A stretch of DNA of 64,000 bases, from assembly GCA_024036415.1 (NCBI GenBank), contig JAMWET010001661.1, forward strand, positions 2,516,001 through 2,580,000, written 5' to 3'. The notes below the pieces were generated by a model. The model did not search any database and was not told where the DNA came from. It worked only from the letters and a program-made list of their open reading frames with translations. The position numbers were made by a program, and so were the translations under genes. This document shows, piece after piece, positions 23,966-35,015 of this stretch (within the stretch, counting starts at the first letter, position 1; every line of letters starts with the position of its first letter). This DNA comes from Prochilodus magdalenae (taxonomy: Eukaryota > Chordata > Actinopteri > Characiformes > Prochilodontidae).

Positions 23966-25099
23966 TGGTGATAATGAAACTATCACACGGTGAGATGTTT
24001 TGCTCTTTTTCAGCAGGATAGCATGGTGCACTTCCTGTACACTTCCTCGTTTCTCTGTAGTGTGCACCAAGCTGCTTTGACTGCATTTGTAAATGACTTT
24101 ATTAGGACCCCTTGTGTGCACTGCCATTTTGATAGGACTGGGTTTATATATATATTTACACATTGGTGCTGATTGGATATCTGACATGCCTATCAAACCA
24201 GAAATAAGCAAATCTCAAAGCTCACTGCTGATCATTCTGACCAAATCACATGGTTTTATGTTCGAACATCTCAAATACATATCCCTGAATGATATCTCTG
24301 TATTTCTGGCCAGTTACATGAATTTGGAGTTATATGAAAAGACGAAAGGTTAGTGCTGAAAGAAAGTGCCACACGCACTGAAATAAATACAGTTAATGCC
24401 AATGACTCTTCCAGGTACTCTTTTTATGACTCTTTCATAACCCTCTGTCATAAACATCTTATATTCTCCACCCAGAGTCCACACTGCTCACCTTGCCTCA
24501 TAAACATTTATCCATTAACAGTAATAAAGCATGTTTGCTATTACAAATGTTAGCAGTTTTAGGAACCTTACCAGATTTCATTCCAGTGCCATGGCCTCAT
24601 CTCATCTATGACAGATCATACCCTAGATCATACCCTCGCTTTCATGGAAAAATATGTGTAAACCTGTGTAAACCATTTTAAACAGCTTATGTGTGGATCA
24701 GATTACTCATATTTAGCCCAGTTGTTAGCTCAATCAAAGAAAAGTAAAGTGGCTTCTGGGCTGCCCCACAACAGCCCTAAGGAAAGTGTAGCATGTCAGA
24801 GTTTTTGTATTTTTCCACCTAGTTTGTCTTTTATCTCCTATGATGCTTTAGCTGCTGCTGGCCAGTGGGTGGACAAAGTACTTCCTGGAGCATGTATGTA
24901 GACATAGTGAGTAATAAGGGATGTTTCTGTTGCCACAGTTTACATACATCACAATAACACCCCCTCAGAAATGAACAGTGCTACAACACGAAGCAGCGCC
25001 AAAACACGTTACCAAAATGCTAACAACTGAGCGCTAATCAGCTGTATGTAAACCATTGTTATTGACAGGTTAACACATTCAATACATTTCTTATGTATT
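23966..25099. other. non-coding stretch, nothing recognised
   Basis: Several short overlapping frames (23990-24901) have no domain, conserved motif or convincing splice structure. Confidence 0.5.
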
Positions 25100-25490
25100 T
25101 GGTTGACCAGAGTCAAATGTGTAATGTTGCCAGTCTCCTGACTCTTTATGCCACGAACAGACTGACACACCCCATTGTTGACATTCAGCGAGCTGTGATG
25201 CACTCCATGAGTCATACTGCTAATGCGAGCACCATTGGCAGATGGCTGTATGACGCAGGTACAACAACAGCCCTTAACACCACGTCAACATCACCAAAGA
25301 TTGCAATGGTGTCATGCCAGACTGTTATGGGTTGGTTCAGAATGGCAGGCGGTCATGTTCAGTAAAGTCCTGCTTTTGTCTTGGTGGAGATGAGCAACAA
25401 GTCGGTGTGTGAAGCCAGTGTAGTCAGCACCAAGATGAACGGTTGGTTGTCATGCATCACATGTCCAGAAGACCTGGTGTCCCTCCACCT
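25100..25490 (+). mobile_element. Tc1/mariner-like short element, copy 2 (no TIRs found)
   Basis: Aligns by eye to the 57.5-kb element. GTGATGCACTCCATGAGTCA matches GTGATGTCCTACATTAGTCA. CACCATTGGCAGATGGCTG matches ACCATTGACAGACAGCTG. TTTTGTCTTGGTGGAGA is present in both. GTCAGCACCAAGATGAAC is identical. CACATGTCCAGAAGACCTGG matches with one change. The terminal motif CAGAAGGAA is missing at both ends. Frames are broken and short. Confidence 0.7.
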
Positions 25491-27096
25491 CCAAATATGT
25501 GGTTTAGGTTAGAAAGATCTTGAACCAGGCTTTTATGTGCGTATGCCGGAGTCTGCATAAGAGTTTGTTGGACTTTCCTGTGATGTATGAATTTTCCTGA
25601 ATGCTTCGCAAACATATGGTGGGGTAAATTAATATCTGGCAACATGAGCCAAAATGTGCCACGATCCTTTCGCTCAGTACAGGTTCCATCAGGCGTTGTG
25701 ATGGCATGCGGTATCGACTGTGCGGAAGTATCTGATTCATTTAATGGGTTCATTTTTCGTGGAAAACCCAGCAGGCAGAACCGACTGTACTATTGACACA
25801 CTTCAGCCTGAATTATAAAGTGCACTACGCAGCGATTGCTTTCAAAAATCAATGATTTCAGAAGCTTTTAATGGCTTTATTGAACACATCACTCGGGCGC
25901 TGCGGCGAAGGCCTAAAATATCAAAGAGGCGAAATGTTTCAATCAGTAGAGCTTGCGGTCGCACCACAACGCCGCTGTCACTTTATATCATCATCACCGC
26001 CGTAATCAAACGCTGCAGAATGGCTGTGGGTAATCTCTCTTATTATATTTCTCTGACTGGAGCACGCAGACATGATTATCTTTTTACTCATAAGGTGACC
26101 TCATTCAATTAAAGGAGAAGTACTGAAGGACACGGAATCAATGGAGAACCAGAACCAATTAAAAAGCAGCTAATTGCAGATGCATTTTTAAGTGGATTGA
26201 CTAAGAGGCCATCAATAACAACAGTTCCTGCCAAGGAAATTATGCAGGAGAGAAACTGGAGATATTCAGATCGGAGGCCCATATCTCTTCCGAGGAAACG
26301 TGCTGACTACTGCAAAGATCTGAATGCTGTCCGATTCGGAAGGCTTTAAAAGACTCGCTGTGTTGAGGTCCACCAAACGGCTGGACGGTTATGAGGACTG
26401 ACATCTGAGTGGCTGTTTTATGAAGATCTTTCAGCTTTTCCGAGAGCTCTATAAGTGGATTCGAGTTCAGCAACACAATGAGACGGACGCTATTCTTCAA
26501 GACTCGCACTGATTGGAATGGACGTCCCGCTTTTAAACTAATATGGACTAAACTCTTCTGACAGTGGTCACTGATCTTCCTCCACTTTCAGCTTCAGCAG
26601 TATATCAATCTGTTTCAGACACACTGGAGTTGTTAGAAGTTACTGAAACTGTCGAAAGTGTTTGAGGAACATTATTTTGCCTCCACTGGACACCATACAA
26701 AAACTCCCTGTGTTCTCTGCTACCTTTAAAACTACTAAGTCTTTTTGACTGCCACGGCAGGCTCTCTGCTTTAAACATTTAAGAAAGCCCATTCTTACTG
26801 CGAAAAGCTACCATCAAGTAGAATTGCCACTCAGCGCCTGGAACATTTTTCACCACTATAACAAAACTGTGCATTTCCAAAATGGCCATGTTGTAATATC
26901 AGGGAGAAATGTTCATGGTCTGAATATTTTAATGTTCTTAACTTTATACAACTGTAAAGTCCGGTTCCCACCACAATCTTCACACTCTCCATCTCTTTAA
27001 CTCCCTCAGAAGTTCCTGACTGGCTGAATAAGAGGCATTAGGGTATGGTCAGCCTACAGGCACATCAGATTTGTTTCTGAAATAAGATTTCTGGCT
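25491..27096. other. non-coding stretch with candidate conserved elements
   Basis: At about 25,790-26,110 a complex GC-balanced block carries GAAGCTTTTAATGGC, CCGTAATCAAACGCTGC and ATTCAATTAAAGG. At about 26,120-26,520 another has ACCAATTAAAAAGCAGC and GCTAATTGCAGATGC. Frames here (25457-25796, 25852-26112, 26240-26509) have no recognisable domain. These are possible conserved non-coding elements, by appearance only. Confidence 0.25.
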
Positions 27097-28072
27097 GTGT
27101 TTAGACTGCCACCCCAGATCAATCAGGTATATCCAGATTGTGTCCATAATGATTTTTCATACTCCAAGCAGCAAAAAAACCCCACATGAAATCCGTTTTT
27201 TGCAACTCAGATCCAAACCACAATTGAAGGTTCTTTGAAATGCGATTCCAATCGGATTTCTACAGATGCGATTGGATGCTCTGTCTGCACAAATTGCATT
27301 TCAGAGGGCCTTTTGTGTCACTCACATCGCAACAACAATGGCAGAGTCAAATCCAGAGTTTCAGAAGTGCTGGGAATCAAGTGCCAAAGAGAAAAGGCCG
27401 TGACTTGACAGAGCAATTGTTCAGAGAGCAAAACAATGCACATCAGTCTCTCCTGCATCCACGTAGGAACCGTGTAACAAGTAAGGCTGTGTAGTTACTA
27501 ATGCCTTCATCTTTACCACACCAGCGCATGCAGATAGGTTGGTGATGTCTGGACACACAAGTCTAGTCAGTTACAAATAACAGTGTGGGCAGTCGTCTTA
27601 AAAGACCTGTGAAACAAATCCCATTTACTTGCAGTCTGTCTGCACTGTCAGGCACGTGTTCAGACTGCAGGCCAAATTGAATTTGTTTTCTTAAATCAGA
27701 TGTTTTTGGGATGCCTGTGCACGCTATTATTTACAGGCGATCAGATCAGACTTGTGTGTCCAGACAGCACTAACCCCTTTTGAATTGGTTCCTTTGGTAG
27801 CAGTGTCAGTAACTATGTAGCAAATCCCAGCATTTCTGTCACTTTAGATTTCAAATGGCCTCTGTTTGTCAAGTTGCAATTGACAAAAGGCCCTTTGAAA
27901 TCTGATTTGAGCAGCCCGAGCATCCAGGCTGAGATGCATCTGTAAATATTCGGACTGAAACTTCACCTCAGCCCACCGCTATGTGATTTTTGCTGTCCAG
28001 ATTATGAAATGTCAATCTGAACACAATCTGGACATGCCACAAATGTGATTTGAACTGGCAGTCTGAACAAGA
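27097..28072. mobile_element. non-autonomous DNA transposon with subterminal inverted repeats
   Basis: The ends are imperfect inverted repeats. GTGTTTAGACTGCCA and CCAGATTGTGT at the left mirror TGGCAGTCTGAACAA and ACACAATCTGG at the right. More inward, GTTCTTTGAAATGCGATT and AGAGGGCCTTTTGTGTC (left) mirror GACAAAAGGCCCTTTGAAATC (about 27,883-27,903). CAGACTGC/CAGTCTG words recur internally, as in EnSpm/CACTA-, Kolobok- or hAT-type non-autonomous elements. The 84-residue frame at 27240-27494 ends near ACAAGTAAGG, which looks like a splice donor, so a captured exon remnant is possible. Superfamily unassigned. Confidence 0.65.
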
Positions 28073-29070
28073 CCTTAATCCTAGGTAAAATCCAGGTTGG
28101 AGCGAAACTGTTGGGTTGGTGACCACTGCTGTACATATTAATGTAATGTAACCTTTCTGTTTCTGTTGTTTCCTTTAGTTGTGAGACATGTGGTTATGGT
28201 TTCTATCTCCATTTAAGATGCTAACTAGAACAGCATGAAGCTGGTTGTGGTGTAGTTGCCTAGCTTGTGGATTAACAGCCCCACTCATCACAGAAAGCAG
28301 TTCACTGTCACTTTAACTTAACATTGAGTCATTATCTTCTCAACTTGTTCCAGTAATGATTCTGTTAGCTTGAATAAAAAAACTTAACTGCTAAGCCAAT
28401 GCTACTTCTACATCCAGCCTTCATAATTAATAACATGGCGATCGTTAAAAGGCGCATGGTGAGGTGGCATAGAGGGATGGGTCTAAAGAGGTGTGCTGCC
28501 TGATTAAAAAGGTGCTGTTCTATGCATTGCTAAAGTTGGTGTTTTTTTTTTTATATAAATGTCTACATGTTTAATGTGTTCTTTTGTATAGGGGTTGGTT
28601 ATGAACTCATTCATGTGCCTTTTTGCTAGTTCCTTCAATAACAGCTGTTCTCCGGGCAGCCGTTACAATACTCATTAACATTTAGCAACCATTTATTTAA
28701 CACTGTCCACCTTACTTTTTACGTGACCACTGTGTTTTGTGATTGGATGAGAGATCAGATGGCTGAGACATCTGGTTAGGGGAAAGAAGTGTTGTCTAAC
28801 AATTTGCAACATGTGTTTATTTATGTTTTGTCAGTTTATATGTCGCTGAGGCATTTAAGACACTTGTCAGGTACGGAAAATGAGTACAGATAGCTAGCCG
28901 TGCTGAGGGAACTGTTATGAGAGTGTAAATGATCTGTGCCAAACTGCGTTTGGATGACTAAACTGAGGAGCAGCTACTCAGTACAGTTCATGCGCAGAAC
29001 TGTTCAGGCCTATGGCAGAAAAGAGGCTTAAATCAGCCGCTGCATCATCACTCTGCTGTAAGTTGGAGGA
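28073..29070. other. non-coding stretch, nothing recognised
   Basis: No gene or clear repeat recognised; a T10 run lies near 28,542. Confidence 0.45.
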
Positions 29071-29079
29071 AAAGCCATC

Positions 29080-29395
29080 CTTAACAACAAAATGAAGATC
29101 TTCCAACTCACCTGGTTACTGGGCTATGTTGCCTGTTTATCCACCAGTATGAGCTGTTTGTTTTCTGACCTTCTTTGCGTAGGATTGCCGCAGTTCAATG
29201 CAGTGTTCTGGGCCTTTTGGATTGCCTGTTGTTCTCTCTCTGTGGTTTCTGGATTTTTCAATTTTTTGACTATTCTTTTGATGTCCCATCTGATTACTGA
29301 TTGCTGTATTCTGGTACTGACCCTGGACTGTGTTTTTGGACTGGCCATTCAGTATTAAAGCCTCTAACGTTTTATCTGCACGCATTTGGCCTTGT
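29080..29395 (+). repeat. possible LTR/SINE-like dispersed repeat, 3' part
   Basis: T-rich sequence with repeated 'GGATTGCC', 'TTTCTGGATTTTTC' and 'GACTGTGTTTTTGGACTGG' words ends in TATTAAAGCCTCTAACG. This is the general style of the 3' part of otophysan LTR- or SINE-like repeats. The 88-residue hydrophobic frame (29092-29358) begins at an ATG and looks membrane-like. Its composition is explained by the T-rich repeat, so I do not call it a gene. Confidence 0.35.
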
Positions 29396-29669
29396 CTGGC
29401 ATATTACTGTTTACACTTAATTCGCTGTTTACTGCATTAGCTGAAGGACTGAGAACCAAGTATAACATAAAGGGGGGTCTGGATATATAATAATCTCTCT
29501 GACCCCTGAATGTCTCAGCATCTGTATTGGCTGCTGTAGTGACTGCTACAGTGCAGTGAGTAGTGAATATTTCTTACTGTCTGTGACTCTTCTAATCAAG
29601 CTGAATTTCCTGCAGTTATCTAATAAAAGATGTTCTACTGGTACAAAGAAGCATATAACTGAAGCATAT

Positions 29670-29891
29670 CATCGCTGTCCAATGAAGAACATGTATCTCC
29701 ACTTTTGTCCGTTTTAATTTTTATGCACCATTTGAACACATCAGCTGCTGTTTACACTGAGAGAGAATCACATGATGATTGGACCAACAGAAATGGCCCA
29801 AAACTGTTTGGAAAGACGTCTGGTTCCATTGACTTACATTAATGTTAAACCAGGTTTTTGGCCTCTCCTGTAAAGTTACCATTTTGGAGAC
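29670..29891 (+). repeat. dispersed repeat family B, copy 1
   Basis: Matches the reverse complement of 50,674-50,882 over about 210 bp. Shared words: ACATGTATCTCCA, GCTGTTTACACTG, AGAAATGGCCCAAAACTG, TCTGGTTCCATTGACTT, CTCTCCTGTAAAGTT and CCATTTTGGAGA. Identity by eye is roughly 80%. No coding capacity. I recognise this as a teleost-wide interspersed motif but cannot name its class. Confidence 0.85.
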
Positions 29892-30570
29892 TTGTTTTTC
29901 TCTGGAGTTGTGATGATATACTAATTTGCTATTATATATGGAAATAATGATCAGCTCTAACACTCAAAGTTTAATTGTGCATCTCTCTCCTTTCTGTGTG
30001 ATTCTGTTTAATCTCTAATAAAAGCAGATTTAAAGTGTTTTTACACCAGTGCATTAGAGAACTGTTCTCCTTCTGCATCATTCTCATTAGCACAGATTTG
30101 ATTAAATCAGTGAAATCATTAAGGTAGATGAATCTCTGTGGTTAGAACTTTATTTAAGATACAGTGGAGATTGTTGTCTGTAGGCTCATCAGTCTCTGTA
30201 TATTTATACTTTGTGTATATTTGTCTTGCCGCTGGTATTTTTACATATTCTGTTCAGTGTGCTGGGTTAATAAACATCTCGAAACCATCATAAAATCATC
30301 CTAAACACCATCTGAGCACTTTCAGCACCATCTACATACCAGCAGAACAGTGTCACCCACTCTCTCTCAATTTATATCTCTCTGTGCCTCAGCCTGAGGG
30401 AATGTTCTTCTACAGTGGAGACTGTATGTTTTCTGAACATTAGAGCATGTGTAGAGGGCTGTAGGATGAGGGATGTAAATTCAGGGGGGTTCAGGAGGTC
30501 AGGCTGTAATTGTAAGTAATTATTCTGAATAGAACCTCCATAACCTCCAGAAGCTCCATATTACACCTAC
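29892..30570. other. non-coding stretch, nothing recognised
   Basis: No gene or repeat family recognised. Confidence 0.5.
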
Positions 30571-30574
30571 TAGT

Positions 30575-31045
30575 ATCTACACTCACTGTCCATTAAATAA
30601 GCTCCACTTACCATATAAATGTTTGTTGTAGTTCTACTATTACAGACTGTAGTCCATCTAATTTGCTGCATGCTTTGTTCTTCAATGGTCAGGACCCCCA
30701 CAGGACCACTACAGAAGTAGTATTTGAATGGTAGCTGCAGTGACACTGACGTAGCGGTCGTGTGTTAGTGTGTCTTGCTCTGGTGTGAGTGGATCAGACA
30801 CAGCAGTGCTGCTGCTGGAGGTTACTAACATTGTGCCCACTCACTGTCCACTGTGTTAGACACTCCTACCTTGCCGGTCCACCTTGTAGAAGTAACATCA
30901 GAGATGAAAGTTTATCTACTGCTGCAGAGTTTGTGTTTTTATCCTCTGGTCCCTCACAGGATGCTGACCACAGGATGCTGGAGACTGTTCGTTGCCCACA
31001 GGACTTCAATAAAAAGGCAAGTCAATAAAACCAGATTTTTGAGCC
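30575..31045 (-). repeat. dispersed repeat family C, near full copy
   Basis: Read on the minus strand this holds TATGGTAAGTGGAGCTTATT and ATGGACAGTGAGTGTAGA at one end. AGCAGCACTGCTGTGTCTGATCC, GGTCCTGTGGGGGTCCTGACC and ACAGTCTCCAGCATCC fall in the order of a very common otophysan interspersed repeat. A partial second copy ends at 62,330-62,400. The overlapping short frames at 30789-31056 are not genes. Confidence 0.7.
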
Positions 31046-31129
31046 ATCTCATCTAATTCTGGTGTGCTTTAGACCAGGTTTACCAGGTACACACAAGGTT
31101 TAAATGGCTGATTTTGATGTGAAATTCTG

Positions 31130-31220
31130 ATTAAAAATTCAAGCAAGCCAGGTCCTGCTATCAGTCACACAAGATATATGGAGTTATGATGCTCTAACTC
31201 CAGTTAACTCATCTACTGAA
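31130..31220 (+). repeat. short dispersed repeat D, copy 1
   Basis: Shares TCCTGCTATCAGTCA and ATGGAGTTATGATGCTCTAACTC with 32,805-32,880, which reads TCCTGCTATAAGTCA and ATGGAATTATGATGCTCTGACTC. Confidence 0.6.
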
Positions 31221-31930
31221 GGTGTTTCTTATATGACATCCCTTCATTGCTTTTCTGTTAGAGTGCACAAAAAGCCAGACAAATAGTCATGTAAAAAATT
31301 CCATATACCAAACGAAAACCTTTGTTTTGCATGTAAACATCTGGATATCGGATCTTCACATGAACAATACTTAGAAACTGAGGCAGCATAACTGTCTTTA
31401 AAGTGTTGAAGTACGTGGTATTACCATATTCAGATTCAAGAAATTTGCTGGCCTTAAAAAAAATGCTGAAGGTACATATGAGTCAGGAAAGGGATATAAA
31501 ACAATTAGAAATCAGAAATTAGATCTTTATGTCACATGGTCTCACAGTAGTGTAATTGAATTCCTATTAAGAATGAACTAAAATTCTATTTTACCAATAT
31601 AATGGTTGTTTGTGCACTGCAGTTGATTTTAGTCTCTGTCATCTAGTTGTCTCACAGTAGTAGTTTATTAAATATAGAAATAAAAAATGTATATCCTACC
31701 AAATACAGCTTATAGTATTAGTTACTGTTTACACTGTATGTGTTTTACATTATCTGTGCGTTTCAGTGTGTTTCAACACTTCATAAATAACATCAACAGG
31801 CTCCTTCTCTGTCTGAATCTTGTGTGTTTTAAACAGAACCCACACTTTAGAGACGACCCCTTACTGTCTTCAATGCCTGTTGCAGTGATTCTGGCTATAG
31901 TACTCAAACATGCTGGGCGGAAGGAAAGAT
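31221..31930. other. AT-rich non-coding stretch
   Basis: No gene recognised. The 115-residue frame at 31687-32034 runs into the LINE 3' end below and has no domain of its own. Confidence 0.5.
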
Positions 31931-31934
31931 TAGG

Positions 31935-32290
31935 AACTCTGGGGAAATTTAATGGGCAACAAACTTGCAGACTTGCAGGACATCTACCGGTCCTGCTGCC
32001 TGAGGAAAATCCAGAAGATCCGGTTGGACTGTAGCCACCCTGCACACGACCTGTTCACCTTACTGCCATCAGACAGGAGGTACTGCAGCATCCAGGCCAG
32101 AACAAACCGAGTAATGAACAGTTTCTACCCACAAGCCATCAGGTTCCTGAACAAGCTGTGAACCTTTCACCAACACCACCAACACCAGCAACACCACCAC
32201 AGCACTGCACTACCCTCACCACAAGCATTTCAATGCATAAATGTCCTGACATGTTGTGCATATGACAAATAATAAACCTGAAACTAATGA
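31935..32290 (+). mobile_element. non-LTR retrotransposon 3' end (L2/CR1-like), 5'-truncated
   Basis: In the frame ending at 32161 the residues LADLQDIYRSCCLRKIQ, HPAHDLFTLLPSDRRY and RTNRVMNSFYPQAIRFLN match the typical C-terminus of a fish LINE reverse-transcriptase protein, with a stop right after FLNKL. The 3' UTR follows, rich in CACCAACACC, then CATTTCAATGCATAAATG and AATAATAAACCTGAAACT, the usual LINE 3' end style. Only the last 70 codons or so survive. This is 5' truncation, as expected for target-primed reverse transcription. Confidence 0.8.
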
Positions 32291-33919
32291 CAGTACTTTG
32301 TTTTTCCTTGGTTTACCATGACACAATTTTAGGGAATGTAGGAGGTTATTTGTGATCAGTAGGAGGCACCAAATGCGAATATCCGATATCAGACAAGCTA
32401 TACATAACTAGAGAAAGATTTAGCTAAGCAGTAGCAGCAGCAGTTCTTTAGGGTTACAGCAGAGACGCTATCTGAAGATCAGGGCAGTCATGGAGCAGGA
32501 GTTAGATGTGGAGCCTGTCACGTGCAGAATGTATTCCTGTCCCCTACTCCTCTCAAAACCTACTGTTAACTTTGACTAATCTTCAACTAGCCAAATGACA
32601 CAGTTATGCACCTTTCTGAGTGGGTTCTGGAGCAGCGATTAAAGTTGGTTGTGGTGGTCGGGTCACTGGTGTTTGATCTGCAGACCCTCCATATCACATT
32701 CACCTTTACTACTTTCATCCACAACACAGTCCTCTAATTCCAACCTCAAGTGTAGCTGCCTTTATGATACAATCTACTTCATACGTCTAAATTCATGCAT
32801 CAAGAAAAGTCCTGCTATAAGTCAAGCACACTACCATTCAAGTCATATGGAATTATGATGCTCTGACTCACTATTTTAAGCATAGCCGCCTTCAAGTCAA
32901 AGTCAAGTCTTTTATCAGTGCTAGTCAAGCAAGTCTCAAGTTCTCAAATTTGCGACACGAGTCTGACTCATGTGACTTGAGTCCCTCAACTCTGTGAAAA
33001 TGTAAGAAATTATTTTTTGTACTGTAGAAATATAACAAATAAAACTCAGCATAGTTATTATGTTAATAATTAAATAAAGCACAAATCTTCCACGATAATT
33101 CATAAGCACAGCAACCACATGCAGTTACTGAAGTATCCAGGTGTCAGCTCCTCAGTCCTGTTCCGCAGTTAGAGGCAGTGATGCTCATCAGTGCTGTGTG
33201 TGTTTAATGTGAAGGATAAAGGATTTGGTGTTTTCAGCGTAGTAGAGTGAGAGGATGTTTGAGGCCGAGAGGAGCCATGATGCTTTTAATGTCCAGATCA
33301 AAGGCAGCATGGTCTCAGAACACCAGCACCCAGGACAACTGAAAAATGACACACAAAGTAAATTACAAGCAGGAGAGAAACCTTTGATATATTCAAATGA
33401 AATGAATCCACAAAAGTAATAAACAGGATTTTACTCCTTAATTCAAAGTGAAGCAGCAGAAGAAGCAGGGTTTAAATTCAATCAGAGCGATGATGAATCG
33501 GCTTTGTCTCTGCGTGGCGGCCCGGACCGCAATAAAGAACGAGTCAGCGACTTTAAGACTCCTTTTGGAGAGATGGCAGGACAGTCCCGGCATAAACCGA
33601 CAGTAAATGGAAAATTATAAAACCACTTTAACCCACTCATTTGGACTGAGTTTAGAGCAGCGGAGCTATTGAGAGTTTCTGGAAGGGTGACCTGCTGTAG
33701 AGGAGAACAGAACAAAGCAAAGTACACATAGTGACTCTTCCCTTCATGTAAAACTGATTCCTTGCGTTGCAGATTGTTCCACTGTGGTAGTAGGAGTGTA
33801 AAGGGGACTTAGGCATTTTTATTGCTAGTTGATATTAAGACTGACAGGACTGAGGTGTATATGATTCACATTTGGAGAACCCCTTCCCTACTCAGAACCT
33901 AAGCTCTATATAAATATAA
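32291..33919. other. non-coding stretch with short repeat D copy 2 and candidate conserved element
   Basis: The second copy of repeat D lies at 32,805-32,880. The block at about 33,440-33,720 is complex and GC-balanced (GCGATGATGAATCGGC, CCGCAATAAAGAACGAGTC, GGAAAATTATAAAACC) and is a possible conserved non-coding element. No supported coding frame. Confidence 0.3.
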
Positions 33920-34672
33920 AGATAAGATCCCACAGTGGGGAAATTTACAGTGTTACAGCAGCAAAGGGATAGCAAGGTACTCAGTACAAAAAATAAGACA
34001 GGTGAACAGAACAACAATATAAACCTAATAAATAATAAAAGTCAAAACCTCTGGAGAATCTTGTTTACAGATAATTGCAAAATATTTACAGATGATTGCA
34101 CATTTATTCTTTATTGCACATGGGGAATGGAAAGATATTGCACATTGTTAGTATTGCACATTATGCTACATAGAAAACAGCTCTATTTCCTGTGAGTGTG
34201 TATAGGTTAAGTGTGTGTGTGTGCGTGGTCCTCTGGGAGCAGTGCTGGTTGTAGAGTCTAACAGCAGCAGGAAGGAAGGACCTTCGATACCGCTCCTTCA
34301 CACACTTGGGGTGAAGCAGCCTGTCGCTGAAGGAGCTGCCCAGTGCTGCCAGAGTCTCATGCATGGGGTGGGAGTCATTCTCCAGCATGGATGCCAGCTT
34401 GGCTAACAGCCTCCTGTCTCCCACCACCTGCACTGGGTCTAAGGGGCTTCCCAGGACAGAGCCGGCCCTCTTTAACAGTTTGTTCAGTCTCTTCCTGTCT
34501 GCCGTCGAGATGCTGCTGCCCCAGCAGACCACTCTGTAAAAGATGGCAGATGCCACCACTGTATCGAAGAAGGTCCTCAGGAGTGCTCCCTGTACTCCAA
34601 ATGACCTCAGTCTCCTCAGTAGGTAGAGTCTGCTCTGGCCCTCTGTAGAATCCCATGCGCCACTCTCCATTT
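33920..34672 (-). mobile_element. LINE family L, copy 1: 3' end with RT C-terminus
   Basis: The minus frame 34670-34161 reads SRLYLLRRLRSFGVQGALL, FFDTVVASAIFYRVVCWGSS, RKRLNKLLKRAGSVLG, HETLAALGSSFSDRL and RYRRSFLPAAVRLYN. These are the hallmark C-terminal blocks of L2/CR1-like fish LINE proteins. The 3' UTR runs down to the terminal GATAAGAT/CACAGTGGGGAAATTT motif at about 33,925-33,950. That motif is shared with copy 2, where it reads CACATGGGGAAATTT at about 43,819-43,833. The copy is 5'-truncated near 34,672. The C-terminal frame is uninterrupted for about 140 codons, so it is younger than copy 2. Confidence 0.9.
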
Positions 34673-34679
34673 CACCCTG

Positions 34680-35015
34680 TGTTCATTAAAACCCTACACT
34701 CCTCAGAAACCTTTGTCAATGCTCCTCGAGACCCCACCCTCTTCATAACCTGTGGTCCATGAAACCATGCCCAAAACAGAACCCGATGTTCTTGCCATGC
34801 TCCCTTAAACCCTGCCCTCCTAAGAATCCCATGCTCCTTGAATAGTCCTCAGAATCCTGCACTCCTCAGAACCTTGTTATCCTTTAGAACCTGAGCTCTA
34901 TGAAACCCTGGACTCTTAAGAACCTGAGCTCTCTGAAAACTCCACCCTCCTCCAAACCTCATACTCCAGAAAACCTGTACTCCATGAAACCCAGCACTCC
35001 TCAGAACCCCTCCTC
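34680..35015. repeat. degenerate tandem repeat (ACTCCTCAGAACC type)
   Basis: Variants of GAAACCCTGCACTCCTCAGAACC recur about a dozen times with heavy divergence and irregular spacing, directly beside the truncated 5' end of LINE family L. Confidence 0.7.

Noticed and set aside
23669..24211. 180-residue minus-strand frame
   Set aside because: It runs through the GA microsatellite, giving a Ser/Leu/Phe repeat in the middle; the flanks show no domain.
29092..29358. 88-residue hydrophobic, membrane-like protein
   Set aside because: It lies in T-rich, repeat-like sequence. Hydrophobicity is expected from T-rich codons and no homologue or splice pattern is recognised.
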